Assembly: GCF_001426345.1 (NCBI RefSeq)
Contig: NZ_LMEM01000012.1
Span: 290,309 to 354,308 of the forward strand
Direction of reading: 5' to 3'
Length of the DNA stretch: 64,000 bases
Source of the DNA: Devosia sp. Root436
Lineage (GTDB): Bacteria > Pseudomonadota > Alphaproteobacteria > Rhizobiales > Devosiaceae
Shown here in pieces: positions 55,329 through 64,000 of this stretch. Numbering within the stretch: position 1 is the first letter of the stretch; every line of letters starts with the position of its first letter. The notes under the pieces were generated by a model. That model saw nothing but the letters and a program-made list of their open reading frames with translations, was not told the origin of the DNA and made no database searches. The translations under genes and the position numbers were made by a program.

Positions 55329-55697
55329 TTAGTGCACGACCCGGTGGATGACCGAGATGAGTTTTTCGGGATCGAAGGGCTTGACGATCCAGCCCGTGCC
55401 GCCAGCAGCCTTGCCCTGGTCGCGCTTGTCCTGGCTGGTTTCGGTGGTGAGGATCAGGATCGGCAGGCTCTGGTGATTGCCCGTTGCCCGCACGTTCTTG
55501 ATGAATTCGATACCGTCCATGACGGGCATGTTGATATCGGTGATGACCACATCGACCGTCTCGGTCTTGAGGACATCGAGCCCCTGCTTGCCGTCTTCGG
55601 CCTGCAGAACCTCGAACCCGGCATTGGAGAGGGTATGGTGCAGCATGGCGAGGATCGTCCTCGAATCGTCCACCGTGAGAACCCGCAAAGTCGTCAT
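55329..55697 (-). CDS. cheY1: Response regulator CheY (first copy)
   Basis: The 122-residue receiver domain has VDDS, the phosphorylation site Asp54 (ITDINMPVMDG), the TTE motif near residue 85 and Lys106 in VKPF. It differs from the 46323 copy in the DINMP and TTE segments. In rhizobial clusters the copy next to the STAS gene often acts as a phosphate sink; that role is inferred here. It overlaps the STAS gene by 4 bp. Confidence 0.93.
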   Translation of the reverse strand: MTTLRVLTVDDSRTILAMLHHTLSNAGFEVLQAEDGKQGLDVLKTETVDVVITDINMPVMDGIEFIKNVRATGNHQSLPILILTTETSQDKRDQGKAAGGTGWIVKPFDPEKLISVIHRVVH

Positions 55698-55984
55698 CCT
55701 CTCATCATCCCCGAAAACTGGGTGCCGAGACCCAGGCGCTCGATGGCGGTCACAAGGGCCGCGCTCGGCTGCTCAATGGCAAAGTCAAAATGATTTCTCC
55801 GGGCGGTTTCGGCCGCGCTGATCAGCATGAACAGCGCATTGGTCGACACGCGCTCGACCGCCCCGGCCGTCACGGTAACCGGTCCCTCCTCGATCGCGTC
55901 GATCAGGCTGTCACGGATGCTATCGAGCGAATCGAGATCGATGACTGCTGGCAAAGCGACGGATTTCTTGGCCTTGCTGACCAT
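55694..55984 (-). CDS. STAS domain protein of the chemotaxis operon
   Basis: The 96-residue protein has the layout of an STAS domain, with VIDLDSLDSIRDSLIDAIEEGPVTVTAGAVERVSTNALFMLISAAETARR. Similar small STAS genes open the main che operon of Sinorhizobium and relatives; their role is not settled. ATG 55984 is used, although a TTG at 56014 is also possible. It is the first gene of the STAS-cheY-cheA-cheW unit. Confidence 0.78.
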   Translation of the reverse strand: MVSKAKKSVALPAVIDLDSLDSIRDSLIDAIEEGPVTVTAGAVERVSTNALFMLISAAETARRNHFDFAIEQPSAALVTAIERLGLGTQFSGMMRG

Positions 55985-56205
55985 GGCGAATAATGCCCCC
56001 GGAGTTTTCTCCAAGCGCCAGTTTCCATGGGAACGGTTTAAGAAGTGCTAACCTTGATGCGGATGGGGATTGCGGCGTTTCCGCCTTGCAACCAAGGCTT
56101 CGGCGCCCCTGCCGCCGCCCCGTTCTGGCACAACCGCGCTTTTCCCTTGCGGCCGACAATCGGAGGGGGGTAACCCAAGCACGACTCTTCGAATTTGGAC
56201 CTGCC

Positions 56206-57525
56206 ATGACCGCCTCAATCGCCCTGACCGGCCTCGCCCGCGACCTTGCCGCCCGCGCCGAAACCGGCAAGCCGATCCGCGTCGGCGTCATCGGTTCGGG
56301 CGAGATGGGCACGGACCTGGTGACCCAGATGAGCCTGATGGCCGGCATCGAGATGGCGGCTATCGCCACCCGCCGGCCCCATACCGCGCTCGACGCCATG
56401 ACCATTGCCTATGGCGATGATTCCAGGGGGAGAATTGCCGACAGCGCGGCCCAGGCGACGGCAGCCATCGAGGCCGGCAAGATCGCCATCACCTCGGCCG
56501 AAACCCTTGTCACCACACCCAATATCGACGTCGTCATCGACGCGACGGGCAAACCCGGCGTCGCGGCGGATTACGACCTGCTCGCCATGGAACATGGCAA
56601 GCATCTGGTGATGATGAATGTCGAGGCCGACGTGACCATCGGGCCTTACCTCAAGGCGCAGGCCGACAAGCTGGGCGTGGTCTACTCGGTCGGCGCCGGG
56701 GACGAGCCCAGCTCCTGCATGGAACTCATTGAATTCGTGAGCGCTTTGGGCCTGCCCATCGTCGCCGCCGGCAAAGGCAAGAACAATCCCCTGCGTCACG
56801 ACGCCGTGCCCGACGACTACCGGGAAGAGGCGACCCGCCGCAACATGAACCCCCGCATGCTGGTGGAATTCGTCGATGGCTCCAAGACCATGGTGGAAAT
56901 GTGCGCCATCGCCAATGCAACCGGGCTGGTGCCCGACGTGCCCGGCATGCACGGGCCCAAGGCCGACCGCGACGACATGGCCAAGGTGTTGATTCCAAAG
57001 GCGGATGGCGGGATTCTCAACCGCTCCGGCGTGGTCGATTTCACCATCGGCAAGGGCGTGGCCCCCGGCGTCTTCGTCATCGTCAAGCCCGAGCATCCCC
57101 GCATCATCGAGCGGATGGATGACCTCCATATCGGCCACGGCCCCTATTACAGTTTCTTCCGGCCCTACCACCTGACGAGCCTGGAGGTGCCCCTGACCTG
57201 CGCCCGTATCATGCTCTATGGCAAGCCCGACATGGTGCCGCTGCCCCAGCCGGTGGCCGAGGTCTGCGCCGTGGCCAAGCGCAACCTGACACCCGGCGAA
57301 ACCTTTGATGCCATTGGAGAAACCTGCTACCGCTCCTACACCATGACCATCACGGACAGCCGCGCTGCCGGTGCGGTTCCGGTGGGCCTGCTCGAAGGCG
57401 GCAAGGTGACGGCGCCGGTAAAAAAGGGCGAGCTGCTGACGTCGGCCAACAGCCAGCCGGATACCGCGACGCGCCTCTTCGCACTGCGCCAGGCGCAGGA
57501 CAGGATGCTCGGCCTCGTGCGTTAA
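56206..57525 (+). CDS. NAD(P)-dependent oxidoreductase, homoserine dehydrogenase-like, with SAF-type C-terminus
   Basis: The 439-residue protein has an N-terminal Rossmann fold (GVIGSGEMGTDLV) and the segment DVVIDATGKPGVAADYDLLAMEHGKHLVMMNVEADVTIG. It belongs to homoserine-dehydrogenase-like oxidoreductases that end in an SAF-type domain (about residue 360 on, with PVGLLEGGKVTAPVKKGELLT). Some relatives serve sugar-acid or aldonate breakdown; the substrate here cannot be read. It is divergent from the STAS gene. Confidence 0.8.
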   Translation: MTASIALTGLARDLAARAETGKPIRVGVIGSGEMGTDLVTQMSLMAGIEMAAIATRRPHTALDAMTIAYGDDSRGRIADSAAQATAAIEAGKIAITSAETLVTTPNIDVVIDATGKPGVAADYDLLAMEHGKHLVMMNVEADVTIGPYLKAQADKLGVVYSVGAGDEPSSCMELIEFVSALGLPIVAAGKGKNNPLRHDAVPDDYREEATRRNMNPRMLVEFVDGSKTMVEMCAIANATGLVPDVPGMHGPKADRDDMAKVLIPKADGGILNRSGVVDFTIGKGVAPGVFVIVKPEHPRIIERMDDLHIGHGPYYSFFRPYHLTSLEVPLTCARIMLYGKPDMVPLPQPVAEVCAVAKRNLTPGETFDAIGETCYRSYTMTITDSRAAGAVPVGLLEGGKVTAPVKKGELLTSANSQPDTATRLFALRQAQDRMLGLVR

Positions 57526-57700
57526 CACCGGGCCGAGTTGGTTAGCAGACTGTTAGCATCGACGATTTCGACCTGTATTAAGGCTGCTGCCTATTGGCGG
57601 CTCGGCGTGGCCGATGCGCATGCGGAGCACCAGGCCGCTTCCATACTAGCCAATCCCCCACCTCGCCGCTAAAGCTCTGCGCACCAAACAGGAGTGCGTC

Positions 57701-58702
57701 ATGAGCAAAAAAGTCCGCTGGGGAATTCTGTCCACCGCCAATATCGGCATGCAGAAGGTGACGCCAGGCATCATGGCTTCGGAACATTCCGAAGTCGTCG
57801 CCATCGCTTCGCGCGACCTGGGCAAGGCCCGCGCGGCAGCCGACAAGCTCGGCATCGCCAAGGCCTATGGCTCCTATGAGGCCCTGTTCGCCGACCCCGA
57901 CATCGACGCCATCTATAATCCCCTGCCCAACCACCTGCATGTCCCCATGACCGTGGCGGCGGCCAAGGCCGGCAAGCATGTGCTGTGCGAAAAGCCCATC
58001 GCGCTCAACGCTGCCGATGCCGAAGCGCTGCGCCAGTGCCCGCCGGACCGTATCGTGCTCGAAGCCTTCATGGTGCGGTTCCATCCGCAATGGCAACGTG
58101 CCCGCGAGATCGTTCGCTCGGGCGAGCTGGGCGACGTGCGGGCCATCAATGCGGCCTTCACCTATTTCAATGCCGACCCCAATAATGTGCGCAACCAGGC
58201 CGATATCGGCGGTGGTGGCATCATGGATATCGGCTGCTACCCGATCACCGCCGCGCGCTTCCTGTTCGAGGCCGAGCCCAAGCGGGTCGTCTCGCTGGTC
58301 GAGCGCGACGCAAATTTCGGCACCGACAAGCTGGCCAGCGTCATCGCCGATTTCGGCAATGGACGGCAGCTCAGTTTCACCTGCTCGACCCAGACGACGC
58401 CGCATCAGCGGGTGCTGGTGCTGGGCAGCAAGGCCAAGCTCGAGGTGATCATCCCCTTCAACGCCCCGCCCCACGAGCGCACCGCCATCACCGTGGATAC
58501 CGGCGCCCCCTTCGACGGCTCGCTGGCGCGGCGCGAAATCCTGCCGGCGGTGGACCAATATACCGAACAGGCCGAGGCCTTCGCGCTGGCCGTACTGGGC
58601 GAGAAGCCGCTGCCCTGGGGCATCGAGGACGCGATTGCCTCGATGCGGGTGATCGATGCGGTATTCGAGAGCGAGAAGACCGGGGGCTGGGCGACGGTTT
58701 AA
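57701..58702 (+). CDS. Gfo/Idh/MocA family oxidoreductase
   Basis: The 333-residue protein has the N-terminal NAD-binding fold (VRWGILSTANIGMQKVTPGI), the family motif CEKPIAL near residue 98, and the C-terminal alpha/beta domain with GGGGIMDIGCYPITAARFLF. Such enzymes act on sugars, inositols or related compounds. A degenerate palindromic sequence follows the stop. The substrate is unknown. Confidence 0.9.
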   Translation: MSKKVRWGILSTANIGMQKVTPGIMASEHSEVVAIASRDLGKARAAADKLGIAKAYGSYEALFADPDIDAIYNPLPNHLHVPMTVAAAKAGKHVLCEKPIALNAADAEALRQCPPDRIVLEAFMVRFHPQWQRAREIVRSGELGDVRAINAAFTYFNADPNNVRNQADIGGGGIMDIGCYPITAARFLFEAEPKRVVSLVERDANFGTDKLASVIADFGNGRQLSFTCSTQTTPHQRVLVLGSKAKLEVIIPFNAPPHERTAITVDTGAPFDGSLARREILPAVDQYTEQAEAFALAVLGEKPLPWGIEDAIASMRVIDAVFESEKTGGWATV

Positions 58703-58780
58703 GGCACGGCCTTCCCCTCTCCCCTTGCTACGGCCCTGCGGGCCGAGCGGCGCTGGGGGAGGGTAGGCACAGCGCTGAGT

Positions 58781-59320
58781 TCAGCTTAATTCCGGTCCGA
58801 TCAACCGCTCGCACAGGACCGGGATCGCCGCCCGCACCGAGGTTTCGTCCACCATCTTGCGCGCCACGCCATAGCTGGCGGCCTGGATCAGGCGGTTGAG
58901 CTCGCCGGGTTCGGCCACGCCGGCTGCCTTCAGCGCCGCGACGATTTCCGCGTTCATGCGCGCGTCGAGTTCGCGGAAACGGGCCGAGACGCGGCTATGG
59001 GTGGCGTAGAGCTCCTCGGCAAAGGGCGAGCCTTCGATGGCATGGGCGATGGCGCCATATTTGCCGGCCATGGCAGCGCCGATGCGCTGGCCCACATTGC
59101 CCTTTCCGGCCATGCCGGCATCGAAGCCAGCCACCAGCGCCTCGGTCAATTCGTCGAGTATGCCCGCAAACACCGCTTCCTTGTCGGCGAACTGGGCATA
59201 GAGCGTCGGCTTGGCAATGCGCGCCTCGCGGGCAATGGCTTCCATCGTCGTGCCGCGCAGCCCGTCGCGCAGCATCAGCAGTCGGGCAGCATCGAGAATG
59301 CGCCGCCGCCGCTCCGCCAT
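58781..59320 (-). CDS. TetR family transcriptional regulator
   Basis: The 179-residue repressor has a TetR_N helix-turn-helix (ILDAARLLMLRDGLRGTTMEAIAREARIAKPTLYAQFADKEAVF) and a helical ligand domain. ATG 59320 is chosen because AGGACAAG lies directly upstream. A longer frame would start at 59368, inside one arm of the operator and without a ribosome site. It is divergent from a reductase gene, which it probably represses together with itself. Confidence 0.9.
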   Translation of the reverse strand: MAERRRRILDAARLLMLRDGLRGTTMEAIAREARIAKPTLYAQFADKEAVFAGILDELTEALVAGFDAGMAGKGNVGQRIGAAMAGKYGAIAHAIEGSPFAEELYATHSRVSARFRELDARMNAEIVAALKAAGVAEPGELNRLIQAASYGVARKMVDETSVRAAIPVLCERLIGPELS

Positions 59321-59360
59321 CTTGTCCTGCGCCGCCTGATTCAAATTCGCGACCCCACAC

Positions 59361-59409
59361 TTGAACATATTGAACGATTATCGTATCTATCGTTCAATAT
59401 GTAAGGGAG
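59361..59409 (+). promoter_or_regulatory. TetR operator overlapping the reductase promoter
   Basis: A perfect 13-bp inverted repeat, CATATTGAACGAT (59366-59378) and ATCGTTCAATATG (59389-59401), surrounds a 10-bp spacer. A promoter for the reductase lies within: TTGAAC (59361-59366) and TATCTA (59384-59389) with 17 bp between. AAGGGAG (59403-59409) is the ribosome site of the gene starting at 59416. Repressor binding here would shut both directions. Confidence 0.8.
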
Positions 59410-59415
59410 ATTTCG

Positions 59416-60429
59416 ATGACCGACCGCGTCCTGCTGACCGGCATATCCGGCTTTCTCGGCGGCCATGTCGCCCTCCAATTGCTCAATGCTGGCTACACCG
59501 TTCGGGGCAGCCTGCGCAACCTCGGCAAGGCCGGCAAGGTGCGCGATACCCTCCAGCGCGCCGGTGCCGACATATCCCGGCTCGAATTCGTGGCGCTCGA
59601 GCTGATGGACGATGCGGGCTGGAACGAAGCCGCCGCGGACTGCCGCTATGTGCAGCACACCGCCTCGCCCTTCGTGCTCGAAATTCCCGCCGACAAGATG
59701 GCGCTGATCGGCCCGGCCGTGGAGGGCACCACGCGGGCGCTCAACGCCGCCAACAAGGCCGGCGCCGAGCGGATCGTCTTGACCTCGTCCATGGCTGCCA
59801 TCGCCTATGGCCACGACCGAAGCCGGACGAGCTTCACCGCCGACGACTGGACGGACCTGCATGGCCGCGGCGTCAACTTCTACCAGGAATCCAAGACCCT
59901 GGCCGAACGCCGCGCCTGGGAGATCATGGACGCCGCCGGCCGGCATGACGCGCTGGCGGTGATCAATCCCAGCGGCATTTTCGGGCCGCTGCTCGACGAA
60001 GATCCCGGCACCTCGGCCATTCTCATCCAGCGCCTGCTCAATGGCTCGGTGCCGGCTCTGCCGCGCATTCCCATTACCGTCATCGATGTGCGCGACGTGG
60101 CCGCTGCCCATGTGGCGGCGATGACGGCGCCCCAGGCCGGCGGCCAGCGCTTCCCCATGGGCGAGCGCACCCTGTTCTTCAAGCAGGTGGCCGACCTGGT
60201 GGCGGCGCGCTATCCCGACCGGCGCGTGCCGCGGCGGCAAATGCCCGACTGGGCCGTGCGGCTCTATGGCCTCTTCGACCGCGACGTGCGCGGCAGTCTG
60301 GCCGAACTGGGCCTGCCCAAGCAACTCGATTCGAGCGGCGCCATCGCCTTGCTCGGCCGCCCCCTGATCCCCGCGCCCGACGCGATTCTCGCCACAGCTG
60401 GAACGCTGGTGGCGTACAAGCTGGCTTAG
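59416..60429 (+). CDS. NAD(P)-dependent epimerase/dihydroflavonol-reductase-like protein
   Basis: The 337-residue extended short-chain dehydrogenase has the Rossmann motif [10 protein letters not shown], the catalytic serine region [11 protein letters not shown] and YQESK (YxxxK). The closest known type is the dihydroflavonol-4-reductase/aldehyde-reductase group, which reduces aldehydes or ketones. With its TetR neighbour and shared operator it may form a small detoxification unit. This role is inferred. Confidence 0.88.
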   Translation: MTDRVLLTGISGFLGGHVALQLLNAGYTVRGSLRNLGKAGKVRDTLQRAGADISRLEFVALELMDDAGWNEAAADCRYVQHTASPFVLEIPADKMALIGPAVEGTTRALNAANKAGAERIVLTSSMAAIAYGHDRSRTSFTADDWTDLHGRGVNFYQESKTLAERRAWEIMDAAGRHDALAVINPSGIFGPLLDEDPGTSAILIQRLLNGSVPALPRIPITVIDVRDVAAAHVAAMTAPQAGGQRFPMGERTLFFKQVADLVAARYPDRRVPRRQMPDWAVRLYGLFDRDVRGSLAELGLPKQLDSSGAIALLGRPLIPAPDAILATAGTLVAYKLA

Positions 60430-60503
60430 CCAGATAGGGGCAAGGGCCATTTATCCCCCTTGCCCTCGCCCCGATTATTGTCCATATCAGCACGCGTCGG
60501 AAC

Positions 60504-60579
<76 letters not shown>

Positions 60580-60594
60580 TTCCGGCTTTTTCCT

Positions 60595-61374
60595 TTATTT
60601 GCGTCGGGGCTTGCCTTCGGCCATGCGCCCGGCGGCGCGGCCGAAGCCTTCGGTGATGACGGCTTTCATGGCGGCCCGGGCCTCGTCGGCATCGCCGGCC
60701 TCGATGGCACGGGCGATACGGGTATGCGACTTGACGGCGGCGGCCGTCAGCGCCGCGTCCTCGACCGGCGAGCTGATGGTGAACGCCGCTGTCAGCGCCA
60801 GTTCGACCAGCGCGCTGACCGAGGCCATGAACGGATTGCCCGAGGCCTCGGCCACGGTGCGGTGGAAGGCGAGGTCGGTGCGGGCGAATTCCTCGGGGGT
60901 CCTGGCCTCGCCCATGCTGATGGCGATGGCGAGCAGGGCCTCGGCCTGTGCGTCGCTGCGGCGCGACGCGGCCAGGGCCGCCGATTCCACTTCGACGCCG
61001 ATGCGGATTTCGGCCAGGCTGCGCAGCAGCTCGACATCGGGCCCGGTTTCGAAATGCCAGGACAGCACGTCGGAATCGAACAGGTTCCAGCGCGAGCGCG
61101 GCAGGACGCGGGTGCCGATGCGGGCACGCGCCTCGATCATGCCCTTGGCGGCCAGGGTCTTGAGCGCTTCGCGCAACACGGTGCGCGACACGGCAAAGCG
61201 CGCCAGCAATTCGCTGTCGGACGGCAGGATGGAGCCTTCGGGATAGTCGCCCCCGACAATGGCGACACCGAGCTGCCACAGCACCTGCGAATGCAGGTTT
61301 CGCAGCGGCACGCGACCGGCAATCGAGGCGATCAGCTCGCTTGCCGTCCTGTCTGGTGTGTCGCGCGTGACCAT
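60595..61374 (-). CDS. GntR/FadR-family regulator, DgoR-like
   Basis: The 259-residue repressor has a winged helix ([44 protein letters not shown]) and an FCD domain. The segment [13 protein letters not shown] is like that of DgoR-type sugar-acid regulators. ATG 61374 follows GGGGAG; the frame upstream is antisense to the peptidase. It is divergent from the M20 peptidase gene. Its target is unknown. Confidence 0.88.
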   Translation of the reverse strand: MVTRDTPDRTASELIASIAGRVPLRNLHSQVLWQLGVAIVGGDYPEGSILPSDSELLARFAVSRTVLREALKTLAAKGMIEARARIGTRVLPRSRWNLFDSDVLSWHFETGPDVELLRSLAEIRIGVEVESAALAASRRSDAQAEALLAIAISMGEARTPEEFARTDLAFHRTVAEASGNPFMASVSALVELALTAAFTISSPVEDAALTAAAVKSHTRIARAIEAGDADEARAAMKAVITEGFGRAAGRMAEGKPRRK

Positions 61375-61503
61375 GCAGCTCCCCTGCGGCACTGCCGCAT
61401 TAGTGTTACTATATGAACTATCCGACCCGGCGCCGCACGGCAACCGGTGCTGGACAGCACGCGCCGCGGCGGCGAGTGTAGCGGCAAAAGGGGAATCAGC
61501 CGC

Positions 61504-62898
61504 ATGACCGCCTCCACCCAGATCGATGCCGTTCTCGCTCATGTCGATGCCGGCCTCAACCAGAGCCTCGAACGGCTCTATGCGCTGCTGCGCATCAAAT
61601 CCATTTCCACCGACCCGGCCTATGCCAGGGAGTGCCGGCGCGCCGCCGACTGGATCGCCAATGAACTCACGGGCCTGGGTTTCGACGCCACGGCGCGGCC
61701 GACGCCGGGCCATCCCGTCGTGGTGGCGCATGGGCCGGAACAGGCGGGGCCCCATGTGCTGTTCTATGCCCATTACGATGTGCAGCCGGTCGATCCGCTT
61801 GAGCTGTGGCATACCGATCCGTTCGAGCCGGTGCTGAAGACCGACGCCAATGGCCGCCAGATCATCGTGGCGCGCGGGGCTTCGGACGACAAGGGGCAGA
61901 TGCTGACCTTCATCGAAGCCTGCCGCGCCTGGAAGGCGGCGACGGGATCGCTGCCTGTGCGCGTGTCGCTGATGCTGGAGGGCGAGGAGGAGAGTGGCGG
62001 CAAGAATCTGCCACCCTTCATGGAGGCCAACAGAGCCGAGCTTGGCGCTGCCGACATTGCGCTGGTCTGCGACACCGATATGTGGGATCGCCAGACGCCG
62101 TCGATCACCACCATGCTGCGGGGGCTGGTGGCCGAGGAGGTGGAAATCACCTGCGCCAACAAGGACCTGCATTCCGGCATGTTCGGCAATGCGGCGCGCA
62201 ACCCCAACCAGGTTCTGGCCGAGATCATCGCATCCTTGCGCGCGCCGGACGGCTCGGTGACCCTGCCGGGCTTTTACGACGACGTGGCCGAGATCAGCCC
62301 CGCGCTCAAGGCGCAGTGGCAGGGGCTGGGCTTCGACGAGGCGGCCTTCCTCGGCGAGGCCGGGCTATCGTTACCGGCGGGCGAGGCGGACCACTCGGTG
62401 CTCGAAATGCTGTGGGCGCGCCCGACCTGCGAGATCAACGGCATGATCGGCGGCTATACCGGGGACGGCTTCAAGACCGTGATCCCGGCCAGGGCAAGCG
62501 CCAAGATCAGCTTCCGCCTCGTCTCGGGCATGCAGCCGGAACGCATCCGCGCCGCCTTCCGCAAGCATGTCGAGGAGCGCATCCCGGCCGATTGCTCGGT
62601 GAGCTTCCACGCCCATGGCGGCTCGCCGGCCATCACCGTGCCGTCAGACGGGGTGCATCTGCGCCGGGCGCTGCAGGGGCTGAGCGGCGAATGGGGCAAG
62701 CCGGCCGTGGTCACCGGCTCGGGCGGGTCCATTCCGGTGGCGGGCGATTTCAAGCGTATCCTCGGACTCGATACACTGCTGATCGGCTTTGCCCATGTGG
62801 ATGACCAGATCCACTCGCCCAACGAGAAATACGACCTCGACAGCTATCACCGCGGCATTCGGAGCTGGGTGCGGGTGCTGGCCAGCCTGGCGGGATAG
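61504..62898 (+). CDS. M20-family dipeptidase or amidohydrolase
   Basis: The 464-residue metallopeptidase has ligands in YAHYDVQPVD, GASDDKGQ, EGEEESG, CDTDMW, and FAHVDDQIHSPNEKYDL. It is of the CNDP/ArgE-like dipeptidase subgroup, which uses two metal ions. AGGGGA lies before the ATG. It may cleave dipeptides or N-acyl amino acids. It converges with the DUF1304 gene (3 bp gap). Confidence 0.92.
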   Translation: MTASTQIDAVLAHVDAGLNQSLERLYALLRIKSISTDPAYARECRRAADWIANELTGLGFDATARPTPGHPVVVAHGPEQAGPHVLFYAHYDVQPVDPLELWHTDPFEPVLKTDANGRQIIVARGASDDKGQMLTFIEACRAWKAATGSLPVRVSLMLEGEEESGGKNLPPFMEANRAELGAADIALVCDTDMWDRQTPSITTMLRGLVAEEVEITCANKDLHSGMFGNAARNPNQVLAEIIASLRAPDGSVTLPGFYDDVAEISPALKAQWQGLGFDEAAFLGEAGLSLPAGEADHSVLEMLWARPTCEINGMIGGYTGDGFKTVIPARASAKISFRLVSGMQPERIRAAFRKHVEERIPADCSVSFHAHGGSPAITVPSDGVHLRRALQGLSGEWGKPAVVTGSGGSIPVAGDFKRILGLDTLLIGFAHVDDQIHSPNEKYDLDSYHRGIRSWVRVLASLAG

Positions 62899-62901
62899 GC
62901 C

Positions 62902-63264
62902 CTACAGGTACATCACCGCCAGCATGGCGATGACGGCGGGCACGGTCTGGATAAACAGGATCTTCCGGCTGGCCGTCGCCGCGCCGTAAATCCCGGCCAC
63001 GGCCACGCAGGCGAGGAAGAACATGGCGATCTGCCAGGCGAATTCCGGCTGCGGATGGACGAGGCTCCAGATCAGCCCGGCGGCCAGGAACCCGTTATAG
63101 AGCCCCTGATTGGCGGCCAGGGCCTTGGTCTGGGCCGCGAATTCGGGCGTCAGGCCGAAGGCCTTCTGGCCGCGCGGGCCGGTCCACAGGAACATTTCGA
63201 GGACGAGGATGTAGAGGTGGAGCAAGGCCACGAGGGCGACGAGGACGAGGGCGATGACGCTCAT
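62902..63264 (-). CDS. DUF1304 membrane protein
   Basis: The 120-residue protein has four hydrophobic segments and the pattern LHLYILVLEMFLWTGPRGQKAFGL near the N-terminus with NQGLYNGFLAAGL, typical of DUF1304. The function is unknown. The start overlaps the stop of the upstream gene (ATGA). Confidence 0.88.
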   Translation of the reverse strand: MSVIALVLVALVALLHLYILVLEMFLWTGPRGQKAFGLTPEFAAQTKALAANQGLYNGFLAAGLIWSLVHPQPEFAWQIAMFFLACVAVAGIYGAATASRKILFIQTVPAVIAMLAVMYL

Positions 63265-63743
63265 TTGGTCTTGGTCTTTCCTTGGGTAGCGGCAGGAGCA
63301 TCCCACGATGCCTGGCGCGCCTGTTCGGCCGCGTAGGCGGCATCCTGATCGGGCAGGGCCGCGCGCGAGCCGCCCAGCTCCACCAGCCGGTCGAGGGTCG
63401 GCTGCACGCCCGGACCGGCCTCCGCACAGGTTTCGGGGCGGTCGAGCGCATCGAAGGCCGGGCCGTAGAACCGGCTGTCATACTCATCGACGCTGAGGCG
63501 CAATTGCTCGCGCGCCAGGATATCGGCGGAGTCGGTCAGCAGCGACCATTCCTCGTCGGTGATGGCAAAGTCCGGGCAGTTGGACGAGACGACATTGGCC
63601 AGCACCACTTCGCTGAGAAAGGCCTCGGCCTCGGCGCCGGTTATGCTGCTGAGGTCGGGCAGCTGCACGTAAATCTTGCCATCCGCAAAAGCCGGGCTGG
63701 CGAGGAGCAGGGTCGTGGTGAGGGTGGCGATGAAAGTCTTCAT
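63261..63743 (-). CDS. Secreted hypothetical protein
   Basis: The 160-residue product has a signal peptide (MKTFIATLTTTLLLASPAFA) and a mature part with two cysteines (SSNCPDF and PETCAEA) that could form a disulfide. I do not recognise it. It is coupled to the DUF1304 gene by ATGA. GGAGAC lies before the ATG. Confidence 0.72.
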   Translation of the reverse strand: MKTFIATLTTTLLLASPAFADGKIYVQLPDLSSITGAEAEAFLSEVVLANVVSSNCPDFAITDEEWSLLTDSADILAREQLRLSVDEYDSRFYGPAFDALDRPETCAEAGPGVQPTLDRLVELGGSRAALPDQDAAYAAEQARQASWDAPAATQGKTKTK

Positions 63744-63889
63744 GTCCGGTCTCCGCTGATGGTGATGCCATGGCGTGGGGGTTGCGGGCAAGACTGGCAG
63801 GTGGGTGCGGGCGAATTGGGGCGGGGGCACGCCCTCGTGGTTCGAGGCGCATGAAGAACGCGCACCTCACCATGAGGGCTACTGTTAGC

Positions 63890-64000
63890 TCAATGTTCCA
63901 GTAGCCCTTGTATTAGCGCTTTGTGGTTAGCTCGTGCCATCCTTTTGGATGCCGCGATCTGGATGGCGACCCAGATCGCGGCTGCGGTGTCGGATCGATT
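63890..64000 (-). CDS. C-terminal fragment of an unrecognised protein
   Basis: An open minus-strand frame enters from the right edge and ends at TGA (63890-63892). The visible 36 residues include TAAAIWVAIQIAASKRMARA and end NHKALIQGLLEH. The family cannot be told. A stem GGGCTACTG...CAGTAGCCC (from about 63877) overlaps its end. Confidence 0.4.
   Translation of the reverse strand, partial: NRSDTAAAIWVAIQIAASKRMARANHKALIQGLLEH

Noticed and set aside
59363..59375. GAAC-N5-GAAC near the TetR operator as a LexA box
   Set aside because: The alphaproteobacterial LexA box needs seven bases between half-sites; here there are five, and the sequence is fully explained by the TetR-type inverted repeat.
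60595..62172. 525-residue version of the GntR-type regulator
   Set aside because: The extra N-terminal part is antisense to the M20 peptidase. The ATG at 61374 with GGGGAG fits the family length.

Overview
The window is high-GC DNA that reads as the chromosome of an alphaproteobacterium of the order Hyphomicrobiales (Rhizobiales), perhaps Devosia or a relative. This rests on the layout of the chemotaxis genes (STAS-cheY-cheA-cheW, cheR-cheB, cheD and a CheT-like gene), an alphaproteobacterial LexA box (GTTC-N7-GTTC), CtrA-type TTAA motifs, and conserved runs such as hisC-tyrA-DUF2125-chaC-mtgA. The family-level guess is inference. Coding density is high, and I see no insertion sequence, prophage or CRISPR array.

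Layout. Positions 1-15.8 kb hold housekeeping genes: the end of an ftsX-like gene, plsC, a small SOS-controlled gene, rpmF, fumC, gloB, hisC-tyrA, a DUF2125 gene, chaC, mtgA, an ispA-type prenyl synthase, a MOSC gene, a YbaK-type deacylase, ispG with a coupled micro-ORF, a DUF1232 gene, and a small cluster with a zinc-ribbon-like protein and a GreA/Rnk-like domain. Positions 15.9-31.2 kb hold pyruvate carboxylase, a DUF442-type phosphatase/sulfurtransferase-like protein, a glycine-betaine/proline-type ABC transporter with two paralogous binding proteins, a branched-chain amino-acid-type ABC system (binding protein on +, permeases and ATPases on -), a methyltransferase, methylglyoxal synthase and a DUF1801 protein.

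Positions 31.3-56.0 kb form one large chemotaxis region, almost all on the minus strand. In transcription order it has STAS, cheY, cheA, cheW, a hypothetical gene, cheD, an atypical receptor, cheR, cheB, a second cheY, and then six consecutive methyl-accepting chemotaxis proteins. A CheZ/CheT-like gene (DxxxQ motif) is divergent from cheD. Five of the six tandem receptors end in an aromatic pentapeptide (DWNEF or DWSEF) of the CheR/CheB-docking type. CtrA-like motifs lie upstream of several of these genes.

Positions 56-64 kb hold a homoserine-dehydrogenase-like oxidoreductase with a C-terminal SAF-like part, a Gfo/Idh/MocA oxidoreductase, a divergent TetR-regulator/reductase pair sharing a perfect 13-bp inverted-repeat operator, tRNA-Ala(CGC), a GntR/FadR-type regulator, an M20 peptidase, a DUF1304 membrane protein, a secreted hypothetical protein and a fragment at the right edge.

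The most notable leads are the unstudied SOS gene at 1.1 kb, the CheZ-like candidate at 51.3 kb with a tail resembling that of CheD, the receptor array with pentapeptide-bearing and pentapeptide-free members, and the mobile-looking palindromic repeats, one of which supplies the stop codon of a methyltransferase gene.
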